Positions 56,771 to 64,000 of a stretch of DNA of 64,000 nucleotides are shown here, piece by piece (positions within the stretch are counted from its first letter, which is position 1; every line of letters begins with the position of its first letter). The position numbers were made by a program, and so were the translations under genes. This stretch comes from Cognaticolwellia sediminilitoris (lineage in GTDB: Bacteria > Pseudomonadota > Gammaproteobacteria > Enterobacterales > Alteromonadaceae). The stretch lies in contig NBOG01000008.1 in NCBI GenBank assembly GCA_002104535.1, positions 62,001 to 126,000 on the forward strand, given 5' to 3'. The notes under the pieces are model-generated. The model was not told the origin of the DNA. It searched no databases and was given only the letters and a program-made list of their open reading frames with translations.

Positions 56771-57259
56771 GTGTCAAATGTTGTCAAATCTGAAAAGTTA
56801 AAATCAATGTTATCTATCTCTTTGAATAAACTGGTGCTATTAGTTTTTTTACTTGTGATTATATATTTTGGGTATGGAAGATATACATTACATAAAATTG
56901 AGCAGGCAGAAGCTTCAGTTTTTATTTTAAGTCCTCAACTAAACGATATTTATTTTTTAGACTTAACAACATTGAAGAATGATAAAGTCGAGCTTAAAAA
57001 CAAATACCAGTTAGCTAAAGTTATTAGAATAAGTGATGATAATGTCGTTGTAGTTTATGGTAATTATTTCTATCAATGGCAATATTCAGTGGTAAATAGT
57101 ATTAAGTATGGTGATTTAACTAACCATGATTACTTTAAAACAATACCAGGCTATATAACTTTTAATGAAATTAAAGAAATGAGAAAAAATGGCAGTATTT
57201 ATTTAGTTAAAAGGCCGATTAGTAAGCACTTATATGGTGTTAAGGTGAGTCATTACTAA
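56771..57259 (+). CDS. Single-pass membrane protein, unknown function
   Basis: 162 residues; GTG at 56771, or ATG at 56807 as alternative. One membrane helix (about 20-40) and a beta-rich C-terminal domain (LSPQLNDIYFLDLTTLKN, VVVVYGNYFYQWQYS). No family known. It stands 70 bp before the flavodoxin-like gene. Confidence 0.6.
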   Translation: MSNVVKSEKLKSMLSISLNKLVLLVFLLVIIYFGYGRYTLHKIEQAEASVFILSPQLNDIYFLDLTTLKNDKVELKNKYQLAKVIRISDDNVVVVYGNYFYQWQYSVVNSIKYGDLTNHDYFKTIPGYITFNEIKEMRKNGSIYLVKRPISKHLYGVKVSHY

Positions 57260-57329
57260 AGTTGACATATATACTTCACCAATCAACTGATAAGTTACTC
57301 CCCTTCTTTACTATTAATGAGATTAAATA

Positions 57330-57833
57330 ATGAAAATCGCGGTAATTTTAGGCACATCAAAATCTGATGGTAATACTCGGGCAATGGTTGACGCTTTCGT
57401 TAATGCATCTGGAGCTACTTTATTTGATCTTGCGAATTACGAATTATCATTTTTTGATTATGAAAATAAAAATAGTACTGATGATTTCATACCACTCGTT
57501 CGAGAGTTAATTGGCTTTGACCATCTTGTTTTCGCTTCTCCGGTTTATTGGTATTCGATGTCGGCGCAATTAAAAGTATTCGTCGATCGACTATCTGACT
57601 TACTCTCTTTCGAGAAAGCGCTAGGTCGTGAATTAAAGGGCAAGTTCTGCTCGGTTATTGCAACAGGGTATAATGAAGAACTGCCTAGTTGCTTTGTTGA
57701 CCCATTCGAAATGACAGCAACTTATTTGCAGATAAAATATAAAGGTTATGCATATCACTGTGTTCAAACTGAATCTAATTTAAACCAGATGAATACCACT
57801 GCTCTGGTTGCTGTTCAAAACCTGACTAATTAA
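57330..57833 (+). CDS. Flavodoxin-like NAD(P)H-dependent oxidoreductase
   Basis: 167 residues. KIAVILGTSKSDGNTRAMVDA carries the FMN phosphate loop (TSKSDGNT), and VFASPVYWYSMSAQLKVFVD the second flavin-binding loop with the PVYW motif of NADPH-dependent FMN reductases and azoreductase-like proteins. Likely electron transfer to quinones or small oxidised compounds. Cytoplasmic. (First motif in two parts: KIAVILGTSKSDGN and TRAMVDA.). Confidence 0.85.
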   Translation: MKIAVILGTSKSDGNTRAMVDAFVNASGATLFDLANYELSFFDYENKNSTDDFIPLVRELIGFDHLVFASPVYWYSMSAQLKVFVDRLSDLLSFEKALGRELKGKFCSVIATGYNEELPSCFVDPFEMTATYLQIKYKGYAYHCVQTESNLNQMNTTALVAVQNLTN

Positions 57834-57902
57834 ATCAACAAAAGTAATTATAATTGATGTTAAAAAGTAGTGTGTTTACAAACTAATCCAAGCGATTAAT
57901 GA

Positions 57903-58781
57903 CTATGAGTTATGCTTATTTGATGAAGAAAATTTCTGTGAAAACTTATCGTTGGCCAACAGCGCAAGTATAATAATACTTCCCCCGATTGTTAGGCGTA
58001 AAATATCAGCATCACGATTCCAAAAAACAACATTTACCACAATACCCGCAGGTATTAATAAATTATTAGCAACAGCAAGCTTACCAACACTGACCTGTGT
58101 TGCGCCTTTATTCCAAGCAAAGTAACCAATTCCAGACGCGACAAGCCCTAAGTAGGTCAACACTCCCCATTGCAATGAAGTAGTAGGTAAATTATCTGCA
58201 TTGCCAAGCGCTAAATAACATGGAATAACCACCGCTAACGCTCCGATAAAAAACCAACCGAACACTGTGCTTTGTGGTAAATTTGAAGGTTGGCTTGCAA
58301 TGGTACGCTTGTAAAATACTTGCCCGCCTGCAAAGCAAAGGTTAGCACCTTGAACAATCAAGAAACCCTTTAAAAAACCTTCATCAATGCCTTGATAGCG
58401 AATGGTTATTGCTCCGATAACAGCCAATAACGAGCTGATAATAAACCCGACATTTAGTCGTTTTTCCAGTATGTCGTTAAGCAGTGTTATGTAAATAGGT
58501 GTCATAACAGTAAAAAGTAAAACTTCAGGAACTGAAAGGTATAAAAAAGATTGGTAATAAAAACCATACATTATGCCGAGTTGTAACGCGCCACAAAACA
58601 TCAGCTGTACAGCAACTTTTTTATCGATTTGGCGCAGTTTTAAAAACGGTAAAAAAATCATAGCGGCTAATGAAACACGCATTAAAACCGAAAACCATGC
58701 ATCGACTTGGCCAGCAAGATAGACACCGATCAAGCTAAAAGAAAATGCCCACATTAAGGTGACAGCAACGAGCATTGGCAT
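57903..58781 (-). CDS. EamA-family (DMT superfamily) transporter
   Basis: 292 residues from ATG 58781; a GTG at 58796 is the other option. About ten hydrophobic helices in two EamA halves (LMWAFSFSLIGVYLAG at the start, GWFFIGALAVVIPCYLAL near the middle). Typical roles are export of amino acids, amines or related metabolites; no substrate is indicated. Single-gene unit. Confidence 0.88.
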   Translation of the reverse strand: MPMLVAVTLMWAFSFSLIGVYLAGQVDAWFSVLMRVSLAAMIFLPFLKLRQIDKKVAVQLMFCGALQLGIMYGFYYQSFLYLSVPEVLLFTVMTPIYITLLNDILEKRLNVGFIISSLLAVIGAITIRYQGIDEGFLKGFLIVQGANLCFAGGQVFYKRTIASQPSNLPQSTVFGWFFIGALAVVIPCYLALGNADNLPTTSLQWGVLTYLGLVASGIGYFAWNKGATQVSVGKLAVANNLLIPAGIVVNVVFWNRDADILRLTIGGSIIILALLANDKFSQKFSSSNKHNS

Positions 58782-59013
58782 GATTTGAATTCCCACTACG
58801 TTAAAATGACGGCTAGTTTACCGACTTCTTGAATTTCGGTATATCTGTTTTTGCCTTTACTGGGCTGAATGATGTTAAACACAGCTGTGTGAGGCGGATA
58901 CACTCTGAAGTGCTTTGTTTTTTGGCTTATTTAGACTTAATTAGACTGAGTTGGGATTGGACAGTAAACCTTATTATTTACAAACCAGTTAAATTATAAG
59001 GTTTACGTATTAA

Positions 59014-59478
59014 CTACAAAATAGGCAAGTATACATCGGTGATCATATCCGCCTCTTTGATGTCAGGACCAACATTGACATAGTGAAAGAAGATAGGAAA
59101 TTGGGCGAGTGTTTCACCACTTTCTGGAAACCACTGTTTATATAAGTCTCTTGCGATAGTCATATTATCGCGTGAACCGATATGGCGGACTTTTGCACAG
59201 CGCAGAGCGGGGATTACTTTATTTACAATACCGTGAGTGTTATCTGAAATTTCCTGTTCAATAGAAACACATAAATCTACGCGATAATCTTCAGGTGACA
59301 CTGCGTTTGGATCATTATAATGCACACCATAACTGCGATGTATGTCAGAGGGCGGCATTTTATTCTCTTTACGCCATTTTATTAGCTTATTAATTGATTT
59401 GTTGATAAGCAACGGCGAGCCTAAATGTTCATAAACCGCGATTTTAGTTTCAGGAAAATGGACTATCTCTACATTCAT
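59014..59478 (-). CDS. GyrI-like (SbmC/AraC effector-binding) protein
   Basis: 154 residues, soluble, no HTH. Matches the GyrI-like small-molecule-binding fold: VEIVHFPETKIAVYEHLGS, RSYGVHYNDPNAVSPEDYRVD and PIFFHYVNVGPDI. Members bind toxic or hydrophobic compounds, and E. coli SbmC protects gyrase from some inhibitors. No partner gene is visible. Confidence 0.85.
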   Translation of the reverse strand: MNVEIVHFPETKIAVYEHLGSPLLINKSINKLIKWRKENKMPPSDIHRSYGVHYNDPNAVSPEDYRVDLCVSIEQEISDNTHGIVNKVIPALRCAKVRHIGSRDNMTIARDLYKQWFPESGETLAQFPIFFHYVNVGPDIKEADMITDVYLPIL

Positions 59479-59585
59479 TACAATTCCAATTGAGTTAAAA
59501 CCTTAGTGTTGAATAAAGGTGTGTATATTAATATTAACAATACCAGATAGAAGCTTAGGTACTAAACAATTTATTATACAACTGA

Positions 59586-60968
59586 TTAAGGCAAATAATT
59601 TGAGAATAACGTGATCGATTTCAATTTATCAATGCCATTTACTTCAGCAAAATCTAAAATAAAATAATCTAAACTATCAGCAGCATGAGTAATATAAATT
59701 TGGTCACTATCAAGCTCATCTTTTGTCACTTGCTCAAGCTTTTTAATTGGATTCATCGAACTTAATAAAGCGACTTTAGCTAAATCCCATCCATCTAGGA
59801 ACCAAAAAACATTTGATTTACCCGCCTTATTTAGGGTGTCTACAAAGTTAATAAGTGAAATATTCTCGATAGAAAAGTCTATCGGTTTCGCATAATATTC
59901 CGTGCCTATATCACCTTCGTTTCCCGTAAAAATATATTTAACTTGAATGGTACCTATATCTAAATCGGAGAGTGGTTTATTTTCGATTAATCGGCCGATA
60001 AAGGCTTTGGAAAAGTTTATACGTTTGATAACTTTTGGGTTCGGTAAATTAAGTCCAGCGTCATTTTCATAAAAATCTACTAGCACCAACTCCTTTTCTG
60101 GCTGTCCCTTAATTGCTTTAGTTACCTGCAAAAAACCGATTTTCCCATCAGGCCACTCAGGTGTCCAACCGCTTTCAACAGTATAAGTGTACTGACCATT
60201 TTTAAAGGTATATTTGGGGTAACTGAGCGAGCCTCCAACCCAAAACTGTTCACCACCTAGCAAAGTCATATCTGGTGCCATATTTTGACTTTTATGACCC
60301 GCCCAAACAGCATATCGATAGCCAGACTCACCCATATCGTCAATTCGGACATTAAAGCGCGGTGAATTCCAAGTCAGAACAGCAGCCTTAAACTCACGCA
60401 AACTTGGATGAATATAACGTCGACGCTCATCTAAAGTCGCTTTCATCACTGCTTTATGTTTTCTTGTTTTAATACTTACCTTGTGAATAAAGCTAGATTC
60501 ATCTGTCCAAACTTCGCCATTATTAAACATAATGCCGCGCCATCCCATGGTACTCCAATCGTTTGTGCTCGAATTAGCAATTTGACTAATTAACTTGTCA
60601 TTAAATACTTCCTCAAATCGAACCAGCATTTCTTTAGCTGAATTAATTGGCTCAAGTGGGTACGGGGTTTCAAATGGGTACTCTATTACTTCAACTATAC
60701 AAGCGCGATAGCCAGATCTAAATGCAGCGATAATACTCGGTACTTTTTGCTTTTGATATTGCTGAGGTGAAGCAGACAACTCTTGGGTTAAATCTTCAAT
60801 ATCAATCGCACATGCATCATGGCTTTGGCTTTGGCTTTGGCTTTGGCTTTGGCTTTGGCTTTGGCTTTGGCTTTGGCTTTGGCTTTGAGTGTTATCAACA
60901 CCTGTAAGATAAAAGAAGAAAAGCAAAAATGCTGAAATAATCGTGACGTTAAAAATCGTTTTTGTCAT
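59586..60968 (-). CDS. Exported protein with an 11-copy Gln-Ser repeat, unknown function
   Basis: 460 residues. N-terminal signal or anchor helix (about 8-23), then (Gln-Ser)11 at about 27-49, encoded by eleven perfect CAAAGC units, then a large unknown domain (IIAAFRSGYRACIVEVIEYP; SSFIHKVSIKTRKHKAVMKA; DSAHAADSLDYFILDF-like C-terminus). Because the unit is six bases, copy change alters the linker length but never the frame. The domain is not recognised. Start ATG at 60968; ribosome site not obvious. Confidence 0.75.
   Translation of the reverse strand: MTKTIFNVTIISAFLLFFFYLTGVDNTQSQSQSQSQSQSQSQSQSQSQSHDACAIDIEDLTQELSASPQQYQKQKVPSIIAAFRSGYRACIVEVIEYPFETPYPLEPINSAKEMLVRFEEVFNDKLISQIANSSTNDWSTMGWRGIMFNNGEVWTDESSFIHKVSIKTRKHKAVMKATLDERRRYIHPSLREFKAAVLTWNSPRFNVRIDDMGESGYRYAVWAGHKSQNMAPDMTLLGGEQFWVGGSLSYPKYTFKNGQYTYTVESGWTPEWPDGKIGFLQVTKAIKGQPEKELVLVDFYENDAGLNLPNPKVIKRINFSKAFIGRLIENKPLSDLDIGTIQVKYIFTGNEGDIGTEYYAKPIDFSIENISLINFVDTLNKAGKSNVFWFLDGWDLAKVALLSSMNPIKKLEQVTKDELDSDQIYITHAADSLDYFILDFAEVNGIDKLKSITLFSNYLP
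60821..60886. repeat. (GGCTTT)11 hexanucleotide microsatellite
   Basis: Eleven perfect tandem copies on the plus strand, inside the 460-residue gene. They encode Gln-Ser on the minus strand. Confidence 0.97.
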
Positions 60969-61328
60969 AGTTTTTGTGGCCGAAGTTTATTTACGCTTGC
61001 TTAGAGGCAAACGGAATTTGAATAATGTGAGATGATAATTGCCGCGATTATATCTTACTAAGTAGGCAAGCACTTGATTTTACCAATAGTTTTTTTGAAA
61101 CCTAGCCTAGTTTTATTATTCATATTAAGTGTTATTAATAAAAACATTCTATATTAACAAAGCAAGGTTAGCTGTATTAAGTAAGCAATTCTAAATTTAA
61201 GTAAGGTTGTTTGATATATTTACAACCGTAACTTTTGCGCTTAAACTGCTGAGAGTAATAAATTTAAATAAAAAATATATATATTTAAAAACATTAACCC
61301 TAGCTCTTAATTCTTTAAAAGGTGCATT
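60969..61328. other. Divergent intergenic region before nhaB
   Basis: 360 bp, AT-rich, holding the promoters of the repeat-bearing gene and of nhaB. No defined palindrome or conserved element recognised. AAAGGTGCATT at 61318 is the nhaB ribosome site. Confidence 0.4.
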
Positions 61329-62924
61329 ATGCAGCAATCATTTATGAGTGCGTTTTATAAAAACTTTTTAGGTAACTCGCCTGAATGGTACAAACTCGCA
61401 ATAATTTCATTTTTATTTATCAATCCATTGCTATTCTTTTTTGTAGATCCCTACATAGCTGGTTGGGCTTTGGTTATTGAGTTTATCTTCACTTTAGCAA
61501 TGGCCCTAAAATGTTATCCATTGCAACCCGGTGGTTTATTAGCAATTGAAGCCGTCGCCATCGGTATGACAAGCCCTAACCAAGTCATGCATGAAATGAT
61601 TTTAAACTTTGAAGTTATCTTATTGTTAATCTTCATGGTTGCGGGTATCTATTTCATGAAGAGCTTACTGCTATTTTTGTTCACCAAAATAGTAACTAAA
61701 GTTCGCTCTAAAGTAATGGTGTCTTTACTGTTTTGTTTCTCTGGCGCGTTCTTATCAGCTTTCTTAGATGCATTAACGGTTATTGCAGTAATCATCAGTG
61801 TAGCTGTTGGTTTTTACTCTGTTTATCATAAGGTTGCCTCAGGCAAAGAAGTGTTGGTTGATCATGACCATGACCACACTACTGATAACGAATTAGCTGA
61901 ATATTCTCGTAATGATTTAGAACAATTTCGTGGTTATTTACGTAACCTAATGATGCATGCTGGTGTTGGTACTGCTTTAGGCGGTGTTTGTACTATTGTA
62001 GGCGAACCTCAAAACTTAGTTATTGGCCAACAAGCAGGCTGGGAATTTCTTGAATTTGCCATTCGTATGTCACCGGTTACAATTCCAGTATTTTTTGCAG
62101 GTATGTTGACTTGCGTACTTTTAGAAAAGATAAAATGGTTTGGCTACGGTGTAGCTTTACCCGATAATGTTTATAATATTTTAAATGAGTATGATATTGC
62201 TCAAAGCGCTAAGCGCAATAAGCTTGATAATGTAAAGCTTATTATGCAAGGTGTTATTGCTGTTTGGTTAATTGTTGGTTTAGCGCTACATTTAGCCCCT
62301 GTTGGCATGATTGGTTTATCGGTAATTATTCTTGCCACTGCATTTACCGGTGTGACTGAAGAGCACCAAATTGGTCATGCTTTTGAAGAAGCATTACCTT
62401 TTACCGCGTTACTTGCGGTATTTTTTGCCGTGGTTGCCGTCATTGTTGATCAATCATTGTTTACCCCTGTAATTACCTGGGTATTAACTTTTGAAGGAAA
62501 CATGCAACTTGTAATGTTCTATCTAGCAAATGGCTTTTTGTCTATGGTCAGTGACAACGTTTTCGTTGGTACGGTATACATAACAGAGATCACAAAAGCA
62601 TTAGCCGAGGGACAAATTACTCGTGACCAATTTGACTTACTTGCTGTTGCAATTAACACCGGTACTAACTTACCAAGTGTTGCGACACCAAATGGCCAAG
62701 CCGCTTTCTTATTCTTATTAACTTCAGCATTAGCACCGTTAATTCGCTTGTCTTATGGGCGCATGGTTATTATGGCTTTGCCATATACGATTGTATTAAC
62801 GATTGTTGGTTTACTGGCAATTTCTACCGGTCAACTGTCAAAATATACTGAAATTTTTTATGAGAATAATATTATTCAGCATCACAGTGCGGGTCCAGCG
62901 ACTAAAGCACCAGGTGGGCATTAA
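61329..62924 (+). CDS. nhaB: Na+/H+ antiporter NhaB
   Basis: Expels sodium in exchange for protons, giving salt and alkali tolerance. 531 residues, close to Vibrio NhaB. Family text: [63 protein letters not shown] and ASAL-type end. About 12 helices, inner membrane. ATG after AAAGGTGCATT. A terminator follows and dsbB is next. (Motifs in parts: [23 protein letters not shown].). Confidence 0.96.
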   Translation: MQQSFMSAFYKNFLGNSPEWYKLAIISFLFINPLLFFFVDPYIAGWALVIEFIFTLAMALKCYPLQPGGLLAIEAVAIGMTSPNQVMHEMILNFEVILLLIFMVAGIYFMKSLLLFLFTKIVTKVRSKVMVSLLFCFSGAFLSAFLDALTVIAVIISVAVGFYSVYHKVASGKEVLVDHDHDHTTDNELAEYSRNDLEQFRGYLRNLMMHAGVGTALGGVCTIVGEPQNLVIGQQAGWEFLEFAIRMSPVTIPVFFAGMLTCVLLEKIKWFGYGVALPDNVYNILNEYDIAQSAKRNKLDNVKLIMQGVIAVWLIVGLALHLAPVGMIGLSVIILATAFTGVTEEHQIGHAFEEALPFTALLAVFFAVVAVIVDQSLFTPVITWVLTFEGNMQLVMFYLANGFLSMVSDNVFVGTVYITEITKALAEGQITRDQFDLLAVAINTGTNLPSVATPNGQAAFLFLLTSALAPLIRLSYGRMVIMALPYTIVLTIVGLLAISTGQLSKYTEIFYENNIIQHHSAGPATKAPGGH

Positions 62925-62959
62925 GTCTTGGTAACGTTTATAAAGTAATGTTTACTAAT

Positions 62960-62983
62960 AAAAGCGCCCTTGTGGCGCTTTTT
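62960..62983 (+). terminator. Rho-independent terminator of nhaB
   Basis: Arms AAAGCGCC and GGCGCTTT with loop CTTGT, then TTTG. 36 bp after the nhaB stop. Confidence 0.85.
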
Positions 62984-63040
62984 GTTTATTGCTAGCATGC
63001 GTAAAATTTTAATAACAAAAAACAGTATAGGTATCTCTTC

Positions 63041-63559
63041 GTGAACTTTTTAAGTCAATTACCGTTAAACCAACGCGCATGGCAATTACTCGCTGCCAGT
63101 GCATTATGCTTTGAACTAATCGCGCTTTATTTTCAATATGTTATGGGGCTTGAGCCTTGCATCATGTGTATTTATCAACGTACAGCTATTTGGGGAGTAT
63201 TTTTAGCGGGCGTTGTTGGCTCATTCGGATGCCAAAAGTTAGTATTTCGTATCGCAGCATATGGCTTATGGGGAACGGGCGCTATTTGGGGCTTTATGAT
63301 TGCCTTAGAGCATATTGAAATGCAATCATCAACAATGTCGTTTTTATTTAGTTGTGACGTTTTTCCAAATTTTCCGTCATGGGCACCATTACATCAATGG
63401 TTACCGGCTTTGTTTGAAGCTTCAGGCGACTGTGGCGACATCAATTGGCAGTTTTTAGGCTTTAGCATGCCACAAGTTATGTTGGTTATATTTGCACTTT
63501 ATAGCGTAGCGTTAGCTGTTGTATTGCCGGTACGATTAATAAAAGCCAAAATGCCATAA
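63041..63559 (+). CDS. dsbB: Disulfide bond formation protein DsbB
   Basis: Inner-membrane protein that reoxidises DsbA and passes electrons to quinone. 172 residues, four helices. First Cys pair C-I-M-C in LEPCIMCIYQRTAIWG; second pair in LFSCDVFPNFPSW and ASGDCGDINWQF. GTG start at 63041. It is commonly next to nhaB in Gammaproteobacteria. Confidence 0.95.
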   Translation: MNFLSQLPLNQRAWQLLAASALCFELIALYFQYVMGLEPCIMCIYQRTAIWGVFLAGVVGSFGCQKLVFRIAAYGLWGTGAIWGFMIALEHIEMQSSTMSFLFSCDVFPNFPSWAPLHQWLPALFEASGDCGDINWQFLGFSMPQVMLVIFALYSVALAVVLPVRLIKAKMP

Positions 63560-63610
63560 ACCATTGGCTAGCTCACGTTAATGTGATTGATAGTGAATTG
63601 TTAAAACAAA

Positions 63611-63634
63611 AATAAGCGACATATGTCGCTTATT
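63611..63634. terminator. Bidirectional terminator palindrome
   Basis: Perfect palindrome AATAAGCGAC/GTCGCTTATT with ATAT loop and T-rich flanks, between dsbB and the convergent symporter gene. Confidence 0.8.
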
Positions 63635-63689
63635 TTATTTGTTGTATCAGTGTTGTTAAGTTGGCTGACTTTTTATCTGAAACTGATTT

Positions 63690-64000
63690 TTAGATCAACA
63701 GTAAGTAACAAACAATGCCAACTAAACAGGCAATGATGAAACTTAAAATTGCCCCCTCTCTGACCATATCTTGAATTTCAATTTCACCGGTACCGTAAGC
63801 GATCGCATTGGGTGCTGTTGCAACGGGTAGCATAAACGCACAACTTGCACATATTGCCGCTGGAACCATTAACACTTTAGGATCGTAACCTGAGGCAATT
63901 GCAGCAGCAGCTAAAATCGGCATTAGTAATGTGGCAGTTGCGGTATTACTGGTTATTTCGGTCAGGTAAGTCACCACTAAACAAATAGAAATGATCATGA
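63690..64000 (-). CDS. DASS-family sodium-coupled dicarboxylate/sulfate symporter, C-terminal part (cut by window edge)
   Basis: Only about the last 100 residues are in the window; the frame is open to the edge. ITSNTATATLLMPILAAAAI and CAFMLPVATAPNAIAYGTG, the SLC13/DASS C-terminal signatures that bind sodium and the carboxylate, are present. The substrate (succinate, malate, citrate or sulfate) cannot be told. (Second motif: CAFMLPVATAPNAIAYGTG.). Confidence 0.88.
   Translation of the reverse strand, partial: MIISICLVVTYLTEITSNTATATLLMPILAAAAIASGYDPKVLMVPAAICASCAFMLPVATAPNAIAYGTGEIEIQDMVREGAILSFIIACLVGIVCYLLLI

Noticed and set aside
60821-60886. CRISPR or attC reading of the hexanucleotide run
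   Set aside because: It is a pure tandem microsatellite inside an open frame.

Overview
The window looks like chromosomal DNA of a marine gammaproteobacterium of the order Alteromonadales, most likely the Colwellia/Thalassotalea group. This is an inference from low G+C, the carA-carB, NTF2-like gene-dapB and smc-zipA-ligA arrangements, SMC rather than MukB, MotY, NhaB, DsbB, and protein sequences typical of that group. No rRNA, tRNA, CRISPR array, prophage or complete transposon was found.

Layout. 1-6.4 kb: housekeeping genes on the minus strand (carB, cut by the window edge; carA, dapB with an NTF2-like partner, fklB, a PanE-like reductase). 6.7-10.0 kb: a three-gene plus-strand operon encoding a beta-propeller lipoprotein, a diheme MauG/MbnH-type peroxidase and an MbnP-like protein. 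This is a methanobactin-type MbnP/MbnH pair with no visible methanobactin precursor gene, and it is the strongest candidate for an unusual biochemical system. 10.4-19.3 kb: a polyol locus with an outer-membrane barrel, NCS1-type permease, mannitol 2-dehydrogenase, fructokinase, HAD phosphatase, SorC-type regulator and glucose-6-phosphate isomerase. Together they could carry mannitol through fructose and fructose 6-phosphate to glucose 6-phosphate. 19.5-26.9 kb: an NhaC-like antiporter, an intergenic repeat cluster, a LoiP-like protease, a two-component system beside two exported spondin-N proteins, and an exported 2H-phosphoesterase-like protein.

26.9-42.7 kb is mostly core: ligA, zipA, smc, cysZ, an M1 peptidase, motY, rnt, a peroxiredoxin, grxD, sodB and fadR. 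Several strong hairpin terminators separate the units.

42.8-56.2 kb is an accessory island. Small orphan genes are separated by imperfect palindromes, several bounded by integron attC-like cores; one (44774-44886) has matching ACCTAAC and GTTAGGT ends. No integron integrase is visible, so the island is best read as a CALIN, a cluster of attC sites lacking an integrase. It carries a serine hydrolase, a large thrombospondin-3-repeat exoprotein, an acyltransferase, a type A chloramphenicol-acetyltransferase-like gene, lipoproteins and membrane proteins. Two dispersed repeat families (about 300 bp in three copies, about 38 bp in five copies) and two transposase remnants lie within it.

56.7-64 kb: a small membrane protein, a flavodoxin-like reductase, an EamA exporter, a GyrI-like protein, an exported protein with an 11-copy Gln-Ser hexanucleotide repeat, nhaB, dsbB and the C-terminal end of a DASS symporter cut by the window edge.
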